Assembly (NCBI GenBank): GCA_964613215.1
Contig: CAZTHK010000013.1
Coordinates: 1-64,000, forward strand
From: CAZTHK01 sp964613215
Lineage (GTDB): Bacteria > Krumholzibacteriota > Krumholzibacteriia > Krumholzibacteriales > CAZTHK01
Reading direction: 5' to 3'
Length of the DNA: 64,000 bases
Part shown: in pieces, positions 17,601-25,171 of the stretch
Numbering within the stretch: position 1 is the first letter of the stretch
How the letters are laid out: each line of letters opens with the position of its first letter
Position numbers and translations under genes: made by a program
Notes under the pieces: model-generated
The model's database searches: none
What the model was told of the DNA's origin: nothing
What the model saw: only the letters and a program-made list of their open reading frames with translations

Positions 17601-18299
17601 TCAGTTGAACATGTTTATTCCAAAAATATAGGTTAGAGTGTAATAGATGCCTACCAGTATGAACACTGCTCCCGTGACTCGCCGTGCCCACTTTTCGATA
17701 GTTGTCAACTTATCGAACATCACACCAACCATCCGGGTGCTAATGGCAATCACAAACGCGAATACAATTACCGGCAGGGCAGTCCCGACGCCATAGACGG
17801 CGGGTATTACAACCGCGGAATTATGCTCGACAGCCAGCGGAATGAGACTGCCGAAGAATAAAGCGGCCGAAACCGGACAAAATGACAGAGCAAAGAGCAG
17901 ACCCAGAAGAGCCGCTCCCCAGATGCCGAACCGTTCCGCTCGTCCCTGCATATGAGATCCGATGTCACTACGCATGAAGTCAAATGAGATCAGCTCCAGA
18001 AGAAACATGCCGGCGACAATGAGAATAGGCCCCAGGAGCTTGTTCATGTTCTTCTGAAGGAACATCGCCAGCTCCGGAATAGACAGCATGCTGGCTACAA
18101 TCAGTATACCGAGCACAAGATATGTCACCATCCGGCCCAGCGTATAAAGCAAACCGGAGGCGAGGACTTTTCTGTGACTTTCAACCCGTCGACCGATAAA
18201 GCTGATCGCGGCGATGTTGGTGGCCATAGGGCAGGGCGATATGGAAGTGAGTATTCCCAGCCAGACGGCTGAACCAAGAGCAATAATGTAAGAATCCAT
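17601..18299 (-). CDS. ArsG-like/CcdA-superfamily efflux permease
   Basis: 232 residues with six predicted TM helices and two half-motifs, ILTSISPCPMATNIAAISFI near residue 18 and ALSFCPVSAALFFGSLIPL near 130, each with one cysteine. It belongs to the CcdA/DsbD-like superfamily and resembles ArsG, described as an efflux permease for trivalent aromatic arsenicals in arsEFG operons. Its ATG shares a base with the stop of the ArsF-like gene, so the pair is translationally coupled. A general thiol electron carrier is the alternative function. Confidence 0.75.
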   Translation of the reverse strand: MDSYIIALGSAVWLGILTSISPCPMATNIAAISFIGRRVESHRKVLASGLLYTLGRMVTYLVLGILIVASMLSIPELAMFLQKNMNKLLGPILIVAGMFLLELISFDFMRSDIGSHMQGRAERFGIWGAALLGLLFALSFCPVSAALFFGSLIPLAVEHNSAVVIPAVYGVGTALPVIVFAFVIAISTRMVGVMFDKLTTIEKWARRVTGAVFILVGIYYTLTYIFGINMFN

Positions 18300-18799
18300 T
18301 AATTCTCCTTCAGGTATGCGTTGATCTCATCCTGTACGTAGTTGAAGAATTCATTCTTGTTTCTGATAAGCTGCCACACCCTGGCCAGATTCTTCCACTC
18401 CACCTGTTTGCCGTCTTTCATATTGCAGATCACCAGGGATTTGGTGTACAGCCGGTAGTCCTTTATGAAATGCCTGTTCTCAGCCCTGTCAATGTTAATG
18501 GACTCGAACTTCAGATCTCCGCTCTCCAGTTCTTCGGCGAAACCGCGCTCTATGGCTTCTCTGGAGTAGACTTCTATCTTCTTGCAGGAAGCGCACCTAT
18601 AGGTGGTATGGAAGTAGTAGGATATCACCTCCGGTGCGGTGGTTGTGGTATCGCTGTCTTCCGTTTCCGAAATAGCACTTGCGGCTAAGTCGGAGGGTTT
18701 TTTATCGTCTTGTGACCCGGTCGTTGAGTTTGCCCCCCATAAAAATATTAGAGCCACCACTACAGCTACCGGCAGCAAGGCTATCTGGATTCGTCTCAT
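18299..18799 (-). CDS. ArsF-like exported thiol protein, copy 1
   Basis: 166 residues from MRRIQIALLPVAVVVALIFL, with AAGGAGG 8 nt upstream; an ATG six codons earlier contains that ribosome site. After the signal anchor comes a Ser/Asp-rich linker and the core ISYYFHTTYRCASCKKIEVY with a CASC pair, GDLKFESINIDRAENRHFI and NLARVWQLIRNKNEFF. It is about half identical to copy 2 by eye. The partner is the coupled ArsG-like permease. Exported, probably periplasm-facing and membrane-anchored. Confidence 0.78.
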   Translation of the reverse strand: MRRIQIALLPVAVVVALIFLWGANSTTGSQDDKKPSDLAASAISETEDSDTTTTAPEVISYYFHTTYRCASCKKIEVYSREAIERGFAEELESGDLKFESINIDRAENRHFIKDYRLYTKSLVICNMKDGKQVEWKNLARVWQLIRNKNEFFNYVQDEINAYLKEN

Positions 18800-18813
18800 G
18801 ATGTCTGCCTCCT

Positions 18814-19254
18814 TCATTTTCCGTCAGCTAATATCATTTCCGCCCGTTCATAAGCATGGGCGATATGCTCCTGATCGACTCTGGTATGGGCCTTTTCCAT
18901 GCCGAGGTCTGAAAGCAGGATATGGTCGAAGGATGATGCTCCGACTTTCTCCATAGCCGGTCTGGCACAGTTTTCCGAACAGCCGTCGATAACGAGAACC
19001 CTTTCCGCCACCCTTAGGGGATCCATTGCGAAGTCAAGCCCGTTGGCGACAGCCGCCGGGTACCCCATGGACGCCGGTTTCATTGGTGATAAGCTCCGTG
19101 CGGCCTGATCGGCCACGGCGCCGACACCGGACCCGCCGGAGCAGGCGAACACCAATCGCTAAGCCCCGCCGCAACAACTATGCCTGGCCTGCTGAGGCAT
19201 CGGACCGGCTTCAGGCGAGGAACCGCCGCAACGCCCGCTTTGTTCTATCTCCAT
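18814..19254 (-). pseudogene. DGC-domain protein interrupted by an amber codon
   Basis: AGGAG precedes an ATG at 19254 that begins MEIEQSGRCGGSS and reaches SCCGGA. TAG (19159-19161) then interrupts, and the frame continues RLVFACSGGSGVGAVADQAA, VLVIDGCSENCARPAMEKVG and LLSDLGMEKAH to the stop. Comparison with family members suggests a lysine-like codon became TAG. A 113-residue C-terminal product could start at a TTG after the TAG and would keep ACSGG and DGCSENC. The middle (SPMKPASMGYPAAVANG) also departs from the family's CLAG stretch. Confidence 0.65.
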
Positions 19255-19283
19255 TATCGAATCTCCTGTCCGTGACCCGTCTT

Positions 19284-19517
19284 CTAAGCGATTAGCTTCT
19301 TCAGTTCATCAACTGAAGGCACCTTGCCGGTTACCTCCACTTTACCATCGACAACCAGTGCGGGTGTCATCATCACCCCATAGGCCATGATTTTCTGAAT
19401 GTCTTCCACCTTCCCGATCTGGCAGTCCAGATTCAGCTCGTTGGCGGCTATCTGCACCTGTTCAGCGAGCTTCTTGCATTTGGGGCACCCGGTCCCCAGA
19501 ATCTCGATTTTCTTCAT
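19284..19517 (-). CDS. Small thioredoxin-like CPKC protein (redox-active disulfide protein)
   Basis: 77 residues, complete and typical: MKKIEILGTGCPKCKKLAEQ with the CPKC redox pair, then the cis-proline segment GVMMTPALVVDGKVEVTGKV and VDELKKLI. GGAGGG lies 7 nt before the ATG. It is cytoplasmic, as no signal is seen. Proteins of this type accompany ArsR, permease and DGC genes. It could supply electrons to the ArsF/ArsG or permease components, but this is inferred from context. The decayed homologue at 8791 shows the same domain fused to a TolC start. Confidence 0.88.
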   Translation of the reverse strand: MKKIEILGTGCPKCKKLAEQVQIAANELNLDCQIGKVEDIQKIMAYGVMMTPALVVDGKVEVTGKVPSVDELKKLIA

Positions 19518-19586
19518 ATATCAACCCTCCTGAGTCTATTCTGCTGTTATCGACTGTCTTCCACTTTGTCCGCACCTGATATAAAA

Positions 19587-19727
19587 TTAAGCCGGCGCCC
19601 GGTTGGATAGGGGCACAACTACTCCAGAGGGGATGGTGCCCACACTGATCAAGGCCCAACCGCCCACTGCCACGCCCGGAGCAACTGCCAGCACAACAAT
19701 TGAAGCCTGATCTGCTCTCATTCTCAT
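19587..19727 (-). CDS. Small coupled membrane protein (46 aa)
   Basis: The ATG overlaps the permease stop as ATGA. The product begins MRMRADQASIVVLAVAPG, has one hydrophobic segment (about residues 9-30) and ends VVVPLSNRAPA. The coupling and single TM make a real small accessory subunit of the permease plausible. I do not recognise a family. Its long upstream extension in the same frame is only the permease's shadow. Confidence 0.45.
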   Translation of the reverse strand: MRMRADQASIVVLAVAPGVAVGGWALISVGTIPSGVVVPLSNRAPA

Positions 19728-21025
19728 ATCGCTCCGTAAATCATTCCGCTGATGGTCGCCATAATGACTACCAGCGACACAAAAACGATTGTCTTCTTTG
19801 TCCCCATCACCGACCGGATGACCAGCATATTGGGCAGAGACAGAGCCGGTCCGGCGAGGAGCAACGCCAGAGCCGGTCCTTTGCCCATGCCATTGCCTAT
19901 CAGGCCCTGAAGAATCGGCACTTCGGTGAGAGTGGCGAAGTACATGAACGCTCCCACCACCGACGCAAAGAGATTTGACGCTATTGAGTTTCCGCCCACC
20001 AAACCGCTTATCCACTGCGATGGGATCAGCCCTTCTTCGCTTGGACGGCCCAGCAATAGCCCGGCGATAAGTACTCCCCCGAACAGAAGCGGCAGAATCT
20101 GTTTGGCAAATCCCCATGCCTGTGAGAACCATTCCCCGGATTCATCATCGCGCCTGCTGATTATCAGCGAAAGTCCAATGACTCCGACTGAGAATGCGAG
20201 AAGCGGCTCATGCGGGAAAAGCAGCGCCACCGCAGCAGTGGCTACACCCGTAAGGATGACCTTCACTTTCGATAGTTTGAACCAGAAAATGAGCATAGCG
20301 CCAAGCACGCCCGCCGCAACGCTTGTAATCACCCACTTGTATGAGTAAATCATTGACCAGAACCCCGTAGCTTCATCGGGCCTCCCCCAATTGGCGAACA
20401 CCAAGATCGCAACCATGGCTGCGAAGTAGAGGCCGGTCTGCCATAGAGGCCGGCTTTCTTCCGGCTCCGGCATAGCCATCTGGGCATTTACTTTTTCGGT
20501 TTCTTCTTTTCGGTAGATCAGATGCATCAGAAGCCCGATGACAATACTAAACACTATAGCGCCGACCGCTCTGGCAATGCCAAGTTCTTTTCCCAGAACT
20601 CGCGCGGTAAGGACTATGGCCAGGACATTGATTGCCGGACCTGAATATAGAAATGCAGTGGCTGGTCCCAGACCGGCGCCCATGCGGTAGATTCCCGCAA
20701 AGAGCGGAAGAACTGTGCATGAACATACGGCGAGTATTGTCCCCGAGACCGACGCCACGCCATAGGACAGTACCTTATGTGCCTTCGCCCCGAGATAATT
20801 CATTACCGAAGCGTTACTGACAAAGACAGCTATCGCACCGGCGATAAAAAAGGCCGGCACAAGACAGAGGATAACGTGCTCCCGTGCGTACCATTTAGTC
20901 AATGCCAGGGCTTCGATGACCGCTCCGCGCAGGCGAACACTATCGATAGGCAGATAAAAGAAAATGAGGAAGACCGCGACTATCCAGGCCAGCGGCTTCC
21001 ATTCAGATTTCCAGTCCAATTTCAA
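19724..21025 (-). CDS. DUF318/ArsP-type permease
   Basis: 433 residues with about ten predicted TM helices. The first half carries GTILAVCSCTVLPLFAGIYR followed by MGAGLGPATAFLYSGPAINV, and the second half has the pseudo-repeat YFATLTEVPILQGLIGNGMG and LLLAGPALSLPNMLVI. These are the paired signatures of the DUF318 permease family, some members of which (ArsP) export methylated or aromatic trivalent arsenicals. The CSC motif is a likely thiol/metalloid site. It is the first gene after arsR of unit 3. A decayed permease start of the same type lies at 4247. Confidence 0.88.
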   Translation of the reverse strand: MKLDWKSEWKPLAWIVAVFLIFFYLPIDSVRLRGAVIEALALTKWYAREHVILCLVPAFFIAGAIAVFVSNASVMNYLGAKAHKVLSYGVASVSGTILAVCSCTVLPLFAGIYRMGAGLGPATAFLYSGPAINVLAIVLTARVLGKELGIARAVGAIVFSIVIGLLMHLIYRKEETEKVNAQMAMPEPEESRPLWQTGLYFAAMVAILVFANWGRPDEATGFWSMIYSYKWVITSVAAGVLGAMLIFWFKLSKVKVILTGVATAAVALLFPHEPLLAFSVGVIGLSLIISRRDDESGEWFSQAWGFAKQILPLLFGGVLIAGLLLGRPSEEGLIPSQWISGLVGGNSIASNLFASVVGAFMYFATLTEVPILQGLIGNGMGKGPALALLLAGPALSLPNMLVIRSVMGTKKTIVFVSLVVIMATISGMIYGAI

Positions 21026-21102
21026 AATCCAAACTCCTTATATTTATTAATGGATTTCTGACGTCCAGTTATTTGACGAAATTACCAGGTACCCGGGAAA
21101 AA

Positions 21103-21432
21103 CTACTTGGCTACGGCGTTTTCCACAGATTGCACGGTTGATTTCATCACATTCTCAACGCACCCGAAAAAGCTCAGAATGCATCGGACTTTCAGGCTGT
21201 ACCACACCCGAAGTCCTCGCTTTTCACCTTCGACGATTCCGGCCTGTTTCAATACCGAAAGGTGTTTTGAGACGGTTGATATATCAGCGCCGATCATGTC
21301 ACGCAGCTCACAGACACATCGTTCGCCCTTATCCAGTTCATCGACGATGAACAGCCTGGTCGGATGTGCCATGGCTTTGATGATCTGTGCCCGGGCTTCG
21401 TATTTCTGTTTCGTTTTTCTGTCCATGCGCAT
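21103..21432 (-). CDS. ArsR-family repressor (unit 3)
   Basis: 109 residues from MRMDRKTKQKYEARAQIIKAM; a longer in-frame start would lie inside the operator. The winged helix has AMAHPTRLFIVDEL, the cysteine box GERCVCELRDMIG, recognition helix ISTVSKHLSVL and wing EKRGLRVWYSL. An extra C-terminal cysteine pair, RCILSFFGCVE, resembles the ArsR of unit 1 and may form a second metalloid site. It heads the permease-ArsF-ArsG-ArsC operon. Confidence 0.9.
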   Translation of the reverse strand: MRMDRKTKQKYEARAQIIKAMAHPTRLFIVDELDKGERCVCELRDMIGADISTVSKHLSVLKQAGIVEGEKRGLRVWYSLKVRCILSFFGCVENVMKSTVQSVENAVAK

Positions 21433-21455
21433 TGTTATGACCTTATCAGATTTGT

Positions 21456-21477
21456 TAGTTGGCAAAATAACCAACTA
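21456..21477. promoter_or_regulatory. Operator-like inverted repeat upstream of unit 3 arsR
   Basis: Perfect 7-bp arms TAGTTGG and CCAACTA are separated by 8 nt and overlap the predicted -10 box. This is the expected position of an autoregulatory ArsR site. Confidence 0.6.
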
Positions 21478-21492
21478 GTCAGATAATGTCAA
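21464..21492 (-). promoter_or_regulatory. Predicted promoter of the unit 3 operon
   Basis: TTGACA and TATTTT separated by 17 nt, reading into arsR. The -10 sits inside the inverted repeat, which would allow direct occlusion by the repressor. Confidence 0.55.
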
Positions 21493-21827
21493 GATTTTTT
21501 TCTGCCAAAAATATATTATACCTTTTCGGGCCAAGAGGAACTGGCAAGTCCACCTTCATCAGCAGGTTCTACGACGATGCTTTGTATCTCGATATGCTTG
21601 ACCCGGAGATGAAGTCGATTTCGTAATATACGGGGATAATGAATTCTGTGCCCTGGAGGTCAAGAACTCCTCCGCCATACATCCCGCTGACCTGAATGGT
21701 TTGAAAGCGTTCAGAGACGAATACCCGGAATCCCGGGCAGTACTCCTCTACAGAGGAAAAGAACGTCTTAAGAAAGCTGATATACTCTGTCTGCCCTGCG
21801 AGGAATTTCTCAGATCGCTAGAACCCG
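21486..21827 (+). pseudogene. AAA/DUF4143 ATPase with the middle deleted
   Basis: The start MSRFFSAKNILYLFGPRGTG contains the Walker A loop and reaches LYLDMLDPEM. The sequence then jumps, with a frame change, to EVDFVIYGDNEFCALEVKNS, KAFRDEYPESRAVLLYRG and LPCEEFLRSLEP, the C-terminal end of the same family (about 380 residues normally). Walker B, sensor and most of DUF4143 are missing. It is directly followed by a truncated ABC ATPase. The GAGATGAAGTCGATTTC junction is clean, with no insertion. Confidence 0.7.
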
Positions 21828-22518
21828 TGGAGAATTGTTTGGCTTTCTGGGCCCGAATGGCGCAGGCAAGACCACCACCATCAACATGCTCACCGGTCTG
21901 GCTCGACCGAATTCCGGGTCAATCCGCATCGGCGGCATCGACTGCACGGGTAGCCCGAGGGCGGCTCAGCATCTCATCGGCGTGGTCCCGGACCAGAGCA
22001 ACCTGTATCCGGAACTTACCAGCATCGAAAATCTCTGTTTCTGCGCGGCTCTCTACGGACTTAGCAAGGCTGAGCGCCGGGACCGGGCTGGAGAACTGCT
22101 GGATCGTTTCGGCCTCGCGCAAGCCGGGACCGGGAAATTCGGAGAATATTCCAGGGGGATGAAGCGCAAGCTGACCATCGCGGCCGGAATCATCCACAGG
22201 CCGGAAATCCTATTCCTCGACGAGCCCACGACCGGGATCGACGTGGCGAGTGCGCGGCAGCTGCGTCAACTCATCGCCGATCTCCATGGGGCCGGAACCA
22301 CAATCTTTCTGACTACGCACTATATCGAAGAAGCGGAGCGGCTCTGCGACCGGATTGCTTTTATCGTTTCCGGCCGAATCGTGCGGATCGATACTGTCGA
22401 GCGGCTGATCCAGCCGGTCCGGGAGAAACATGTGGTGCAGATATTCTGCGCGAAAATACCGGATAACATTCTGTTCGGGACCACAAGGACCTTCGCGCTT
22501 TCAAACCGGCATTTATGA
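21826..22518 (+). pseudogene. Truncated ABC transporter ATP-binding protein
   Basis: Enters the family at GELFGFLGPNGAGKTTTINM (Walker A), lacking the first ~25 residues and any native start. It retains the signature YSRGMKRKLTIAAG, Walker B EILFLDEPTTGID and the switch histidine FLTTHYIEEAERL, as in drug or polysaccharide exporters of the CcmA/NatA kind. The C-terminus ends inside the 58-bp repeat, so its last ~20 residues are not native. No permease partner is present. Confidence 0.7.
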
Positions 22519-22544
22519 TCCGGATCGAAGGGCAACAGCTCTCC
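22487..22544. repeat. 58-bp dyad repeat, copy B
   Basis: Second copy of the element at 14297. CCTTCG (22490-22495) and CGAAGG (22526-22531) form the outer arms, with CCGG repeated inside. It terminates the ABC remnant and lies about 35 bp before the promoter of the XRE gene. Confidence 0.7.
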
Positions 22545-22578
22545 TCTTTCGGTTCCGGGGAAGGTTTTATTTCCTTTC

Positions 22579-22606
22579 TTGCACGTGCTATCGCATGTGT
22601 TATAAT
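22579..22606 (+). promoter_or_regulatory. Predicted promoter for the XRE-hsdM remnant
   Basis: TTGCAC and a perfect TATAAT separated by 16 nt. The -35 overlaps the palindrome GCACGTGC, a possible operator for the XRE protein encoded just downstream. Confidence 0.6.
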
Positions 22607-22660
22607 ATTCTAATCGTGATTAAAGAGGGTGAACACCGGCTGCTTGCAAAGGAAAGACTG

Positions 22661-22888
22661 ATGGCAAAAGACGAACAGAAACTTCCTGAATTGTTGAAGG
22701 AAATCAGAAGGCAGTTGTCCCTGAGCCAGGAAGACCTGGCCCGTGCGCTCGGTGTCAGCTTTGCCACCGTGAACCGGTGGGAAAACGGCCTGGTAAAGCC
22801 GTCGAAGCTGGCCAAAGCGCAGCTGGACAATTTCCGCGCCAAGATGACCCGGCAGGGGAAACTGAAGCTGACCGGAGGCGATAAATGA
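22661..22888 (+). CDS. XRE-family helix-turn-helix regulator
   Basis: 75 residues from [19 protein letters not shown], with AAAGGA 8 nt upstream; longer in-frame starts run back through the repeat and are not credible. The HTH is [20 protein letters not shown] followed by [13 protein letters not shown]. Single-domain XRE proteins of this kind often precede hsdM in type I restriction loci and control methylase expression. The stop overlaps the start of the hsdM remnant by 4 nt. The protein itself looks intact. Confidence 0.85.
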   Translation: MAKDEQKLPELLKEIRRQLSLSQEDLARALGVSFATVNRWENGLVKPSKLAKAQLDNFRAKMTRQGKLKLTGGDK

Positions 22889-23280
22889 GCAAAACCAACA
22901 ACGTCGCCAACCTCGGCGGCCGGCATGCGGACAGTTTCCACAACGACCTGCGGGCCGATTTCATCCTCGCCAACCCGCCCTTCAACATGAGTGACTGGGA
23001 CGGCGAACGCCTGCGTGAGGACGCCCGCTGGAAGTACGGCATTCCGCCGGTGAACAACGCCAACTACGCCTGGATTCAGCATTTCATCCATCATCTCTCG
23101 CCCACGGGGGTTGCCGGCTTCGTCATGGCCAACGGGTCCATGTCCACCAGCAGCGCCGGCGAAGGAGAAATCCGCAAGAACATCATCGAGGCGGACCTGG
23201 TGGACTGCATGATCGCCCTGCCCGGCCGGCTCGAAGCCACCATAAAAAGGAAGTTGGAGGTGTTGGGGTATGGCGGGTAA
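22885..23280 (+). pseudogene. hsdM: HsdM remnant, copy 2 (internally deleted but open)
   Basis: 131 codons without a stop. The native start MSKTNN is joined to [20 protein letters not shown], skipping the N-terminal domain and SAM motif I, then retains [11 protein letters not shown] and [16 protein letters not shown]. After MIALPG it jumps to [16 protein letters not shown], skipping about 110 residues present in copy 1. Without motif I it should not bind SAM. As it is an open, promoter-driven frame, a stable mini-protein is conceivable. Confidence 0.75.
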
Positions 23281-23892
23281 CCCGGAAGGTTTTAATTTCA
23301 GCGCCCTGGTTACAGCTATTCACCAGGTAAACGACAACCAGGCCGCTCAAGCCGGGCTGCGGGCGCTATCGGCAAGGGCCACGATTACGCCTGTCAGCTT
23401 CACTAATGAATACCATTGGGGCGATTTCAAGGGCGACCCCGACAAGCTGATGCAGCGTTATTTCGACGCCCATGTTTATCTGGCGAATTGGATGACGGCC
23501 ATATTCATGGTGCGCCTGCCTGTCGAGGCGTTGACCAAAGAGACCGCCAGGGCCGTGACCGTATTTTACCTTTTGGATATCAAGGCCACCGGGACCCATT
23601 GGATCATTACCTGGAGCCTGGAGGAGTCGGAAGAATACAAGCGTGGGGTGGAGGACGGCCGCGGCTGGATGGCGCGTCTGGCCCCTGTGGGGGATGAACT
23701 GTTGCGGGGGGATCTGCGTAGTCTGTACATCGGATGGCTGGCGGCAGCCGTTGGGGAAATGATGGATGACGAAGAGACGGGGCACATATTTCAACAGATG
23801 CTCTGGCTGAACCCGTTGGACACCAGGGCGTGCAATTTCTCATTGATGAGGTGAAGGCGAAAAAAGCCTGGGAGTATCGTGAAAACGAGTAA
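23270..23892 (+). pseudogene. Chimera of DUF1016 start, conserved hypothetical and TPR-like tail
   Basis: Begins [20 protein letters not shown] (DUF1016 N-terminus, as in copy 1). At AQAGLRALSARATITP it becomes a different conserved hypothetical family (TNEYHWGDFKGDPDKLMQRY, YLANWMTAIFMVRLP, GDLRSLYIGWLA). Near the end the native continuation QGVQFLIDEVKAKKAWEYRE is one base out of frame after WLNPLD, so the open frame stops early at 23854. The hypothetical family lacks its own N-terminus. Function unknown. Confidence 0.55.
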
Positions 23893-24514
23893 CAAAATCG
23901 AATGGGCGGGACGAATTCAGGCCGTCCAGCCCCGCATCCGGCTGATGCGGTCTTTTGACCAGCGGAGCCACAGCTACCTGGGATATGTGCTTCGGGTTGA
24001 GGGAACAATCGCGGATGAACCCGGCGATTTCATAATCGCCATTGGAAAGGCCGCACAAGCGAAGCACCGTTTCCGCTCAGGCATGGAGGCAAGCGGGCAG
24101 GCGGTTCCCGTTCCTGACCCGCGGCTTGAGACGGCTGGATTCTACAGGGCAAGCGGTTTGAAGACGCTGAAAGATAACGGAGGCGACCCCCCGGCTGGCC
24201 CGCCTTTCCTTGGCCTTCCGCCCGACCTGGAAACCTATCGCGGCCGTGGCCACCGGCGTCTGGACCCCCGGACTTATAACGCCAAGTGCACGGCCTGTAT
24301 CTGGGGATGCCTAATGCCGGTGGAGATGATCATAGACCACTGGAACCCGTCCAGGAAGCGGTACCGGTTCGAGACCTTCTGTTACGGCCCGAAAAGCTGC
24401 GCGTTTTACCGGGCAGGACCGGCACGCAAGGTGCCGGGGCGCAAGGGCATGTCCTACACCGAGGAGGACTGGGTCGACGAAGACGCAACCTCCCACCGGG
24501 GGCCGGATGATTAA
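23879..24514 (+). CDS. Conserved hypothetical protein with C-terminal cysteine cluster
   Basis: 211 residues from a GTG start overlapping the previous remnant. The N-terminal ~90 residues are beta-rich (KIEWAGRIQAVQPRIRLMRS, SHSYLGYVLRVEG, FIIAIGKAAQAKHRFR), suggesting an OB-like nucleic-acid or ligand-binding fold. The C-terminal half has CTACIWGCLMPVEMIIDHW and FCYGPKSCAFYRAG, a four- to five-cysteine putative metal site. It ends YTEEDWVDEDATSHRGPDD. I know this family as widespread and uncharacterised, often near mobile genes. It looks complete. Confidence 0.75.
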   Translation: MKTSNKIEWAGRIQAVQPRIRLMRSFDQRSHSYLGYVLRVEGTIADEPGDFIIAIGKAAQAKHRFRSGMEASGQAVPVPDPRLETAGFYRASGLKTLKDNGGDPPAGPPFLGLPPDLETYRGRGHRRLDPRTYNAKCTACIWGCLMPVEMIIDHWNPSRKRYRFETFCYGPKSCAFYRAGPARKVPGRKGMSYTEEDWVDEDATSHRGPDD

Positions 24515-24593
24515 TATTCAGGAACTTGCGACTGTCTTGCAGCCTAATCGGCTAAAACGCCGGTAAGAAAATGACATAGGAGGTGTTCGTATT

Positions 24594-25124
24594 ATGGTGA
24601 AAACGATATGGGGTGTCGAAATCGAGTGTGTCAGAGGAGATATAGCTTCGCAACCAGGGATCAGTGCTGTTGTCAATGCTGCAAACGCTCAACTTATGAT
24701 GGGTGGAGGTGTGGCCGGTGCTATTCACCGTGCCGCGGGTCCCGGGCTTGCGGAGGAATGTGGTCCATTAGCACCCATCGAACCGGGAGAGGCGGTGATT
24801 ACGGCGGGACATAATCTGCCCAACCAGTATGTCATTCACTGCCTGGGCCCCGTTTACGGGGTGGACAAACCGGAAGATGAGCTGTTGGCAAATTGCTATC
24901 GCAATGCATTACGGCTCGCCGAAGAGCATAGGATGGAATCGATCGCGTTTCCGGCAATCTCCGCCGGCGCATTCGGGTATCCCGTGGAAGATGCGGCCGA
25001 AGTGGCATTCGGAACCATAGTAGACGCCATTCCAAAGCTGAAATCCGTCAAGAGGGTGCGGTTCGTGTTGTATAGCGGGAGAGATCTGGAAATTCACGAA
25101 AAAGTCCTGGAAATGAAAACCTGA
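24594..25124 (+). CDS. Macro-domain ADP-ribose-binding protein
   Basis: 176 residues, a stand-alone macro domain: VRGDIASQPGISAVVNAANA, the catalytic/ribose loop LMMGGGVAGAIHRAAGPG, GEAVITAGHNLPNQYVIHC and the phosphate loop FPAISAGAFGYPVEDAAEV. It resembles YmdB-type O-acetyl-ADP-ribose or ADP-ribosyl deacylases/hydrolases. AGGAGG lies 10 nt before the ATG. It sits between two uncharacterised proteins downstream of restriction remnants, so a role in reversing ADP-ribosylation in defence or counter-defence is possible but unproven. Confidence 0.92.
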   Translation: MVKTIWGVEIECVRGDIASQPGISAVVNAANAQLMMGGGVAGAIHRAAGPGLAEECGPLAPIEPGEAVITAGHNLPNQYVIHCLGPVYGVDKPEDELLANCYRNALRLAEEHRMESIAFPAISAGAFGYPVEDAAEVAFGTIVDAIPKLKSVKRVRFVLYSGRDLEIHEKVLEMKT

Positions 25125-25171
25125 AAGTACGGAATCGAGCGAGTACATTGAGAACACAGGCTATTTACGAT

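Noticed and set aside
19159..19161. TAG in the DGC gene as pyrrolysine
   Set aside because: Pyrrolysine is confined to a few methylamine-related systems, no pyl gene is in view, and neighbouring genes show ordinary decay.
14297..22544. The 58-bp repeats as integron attC sites
   Set aside because: They lack the RYYYAAC and GTTRRRY core sites and no integrase is nearby.
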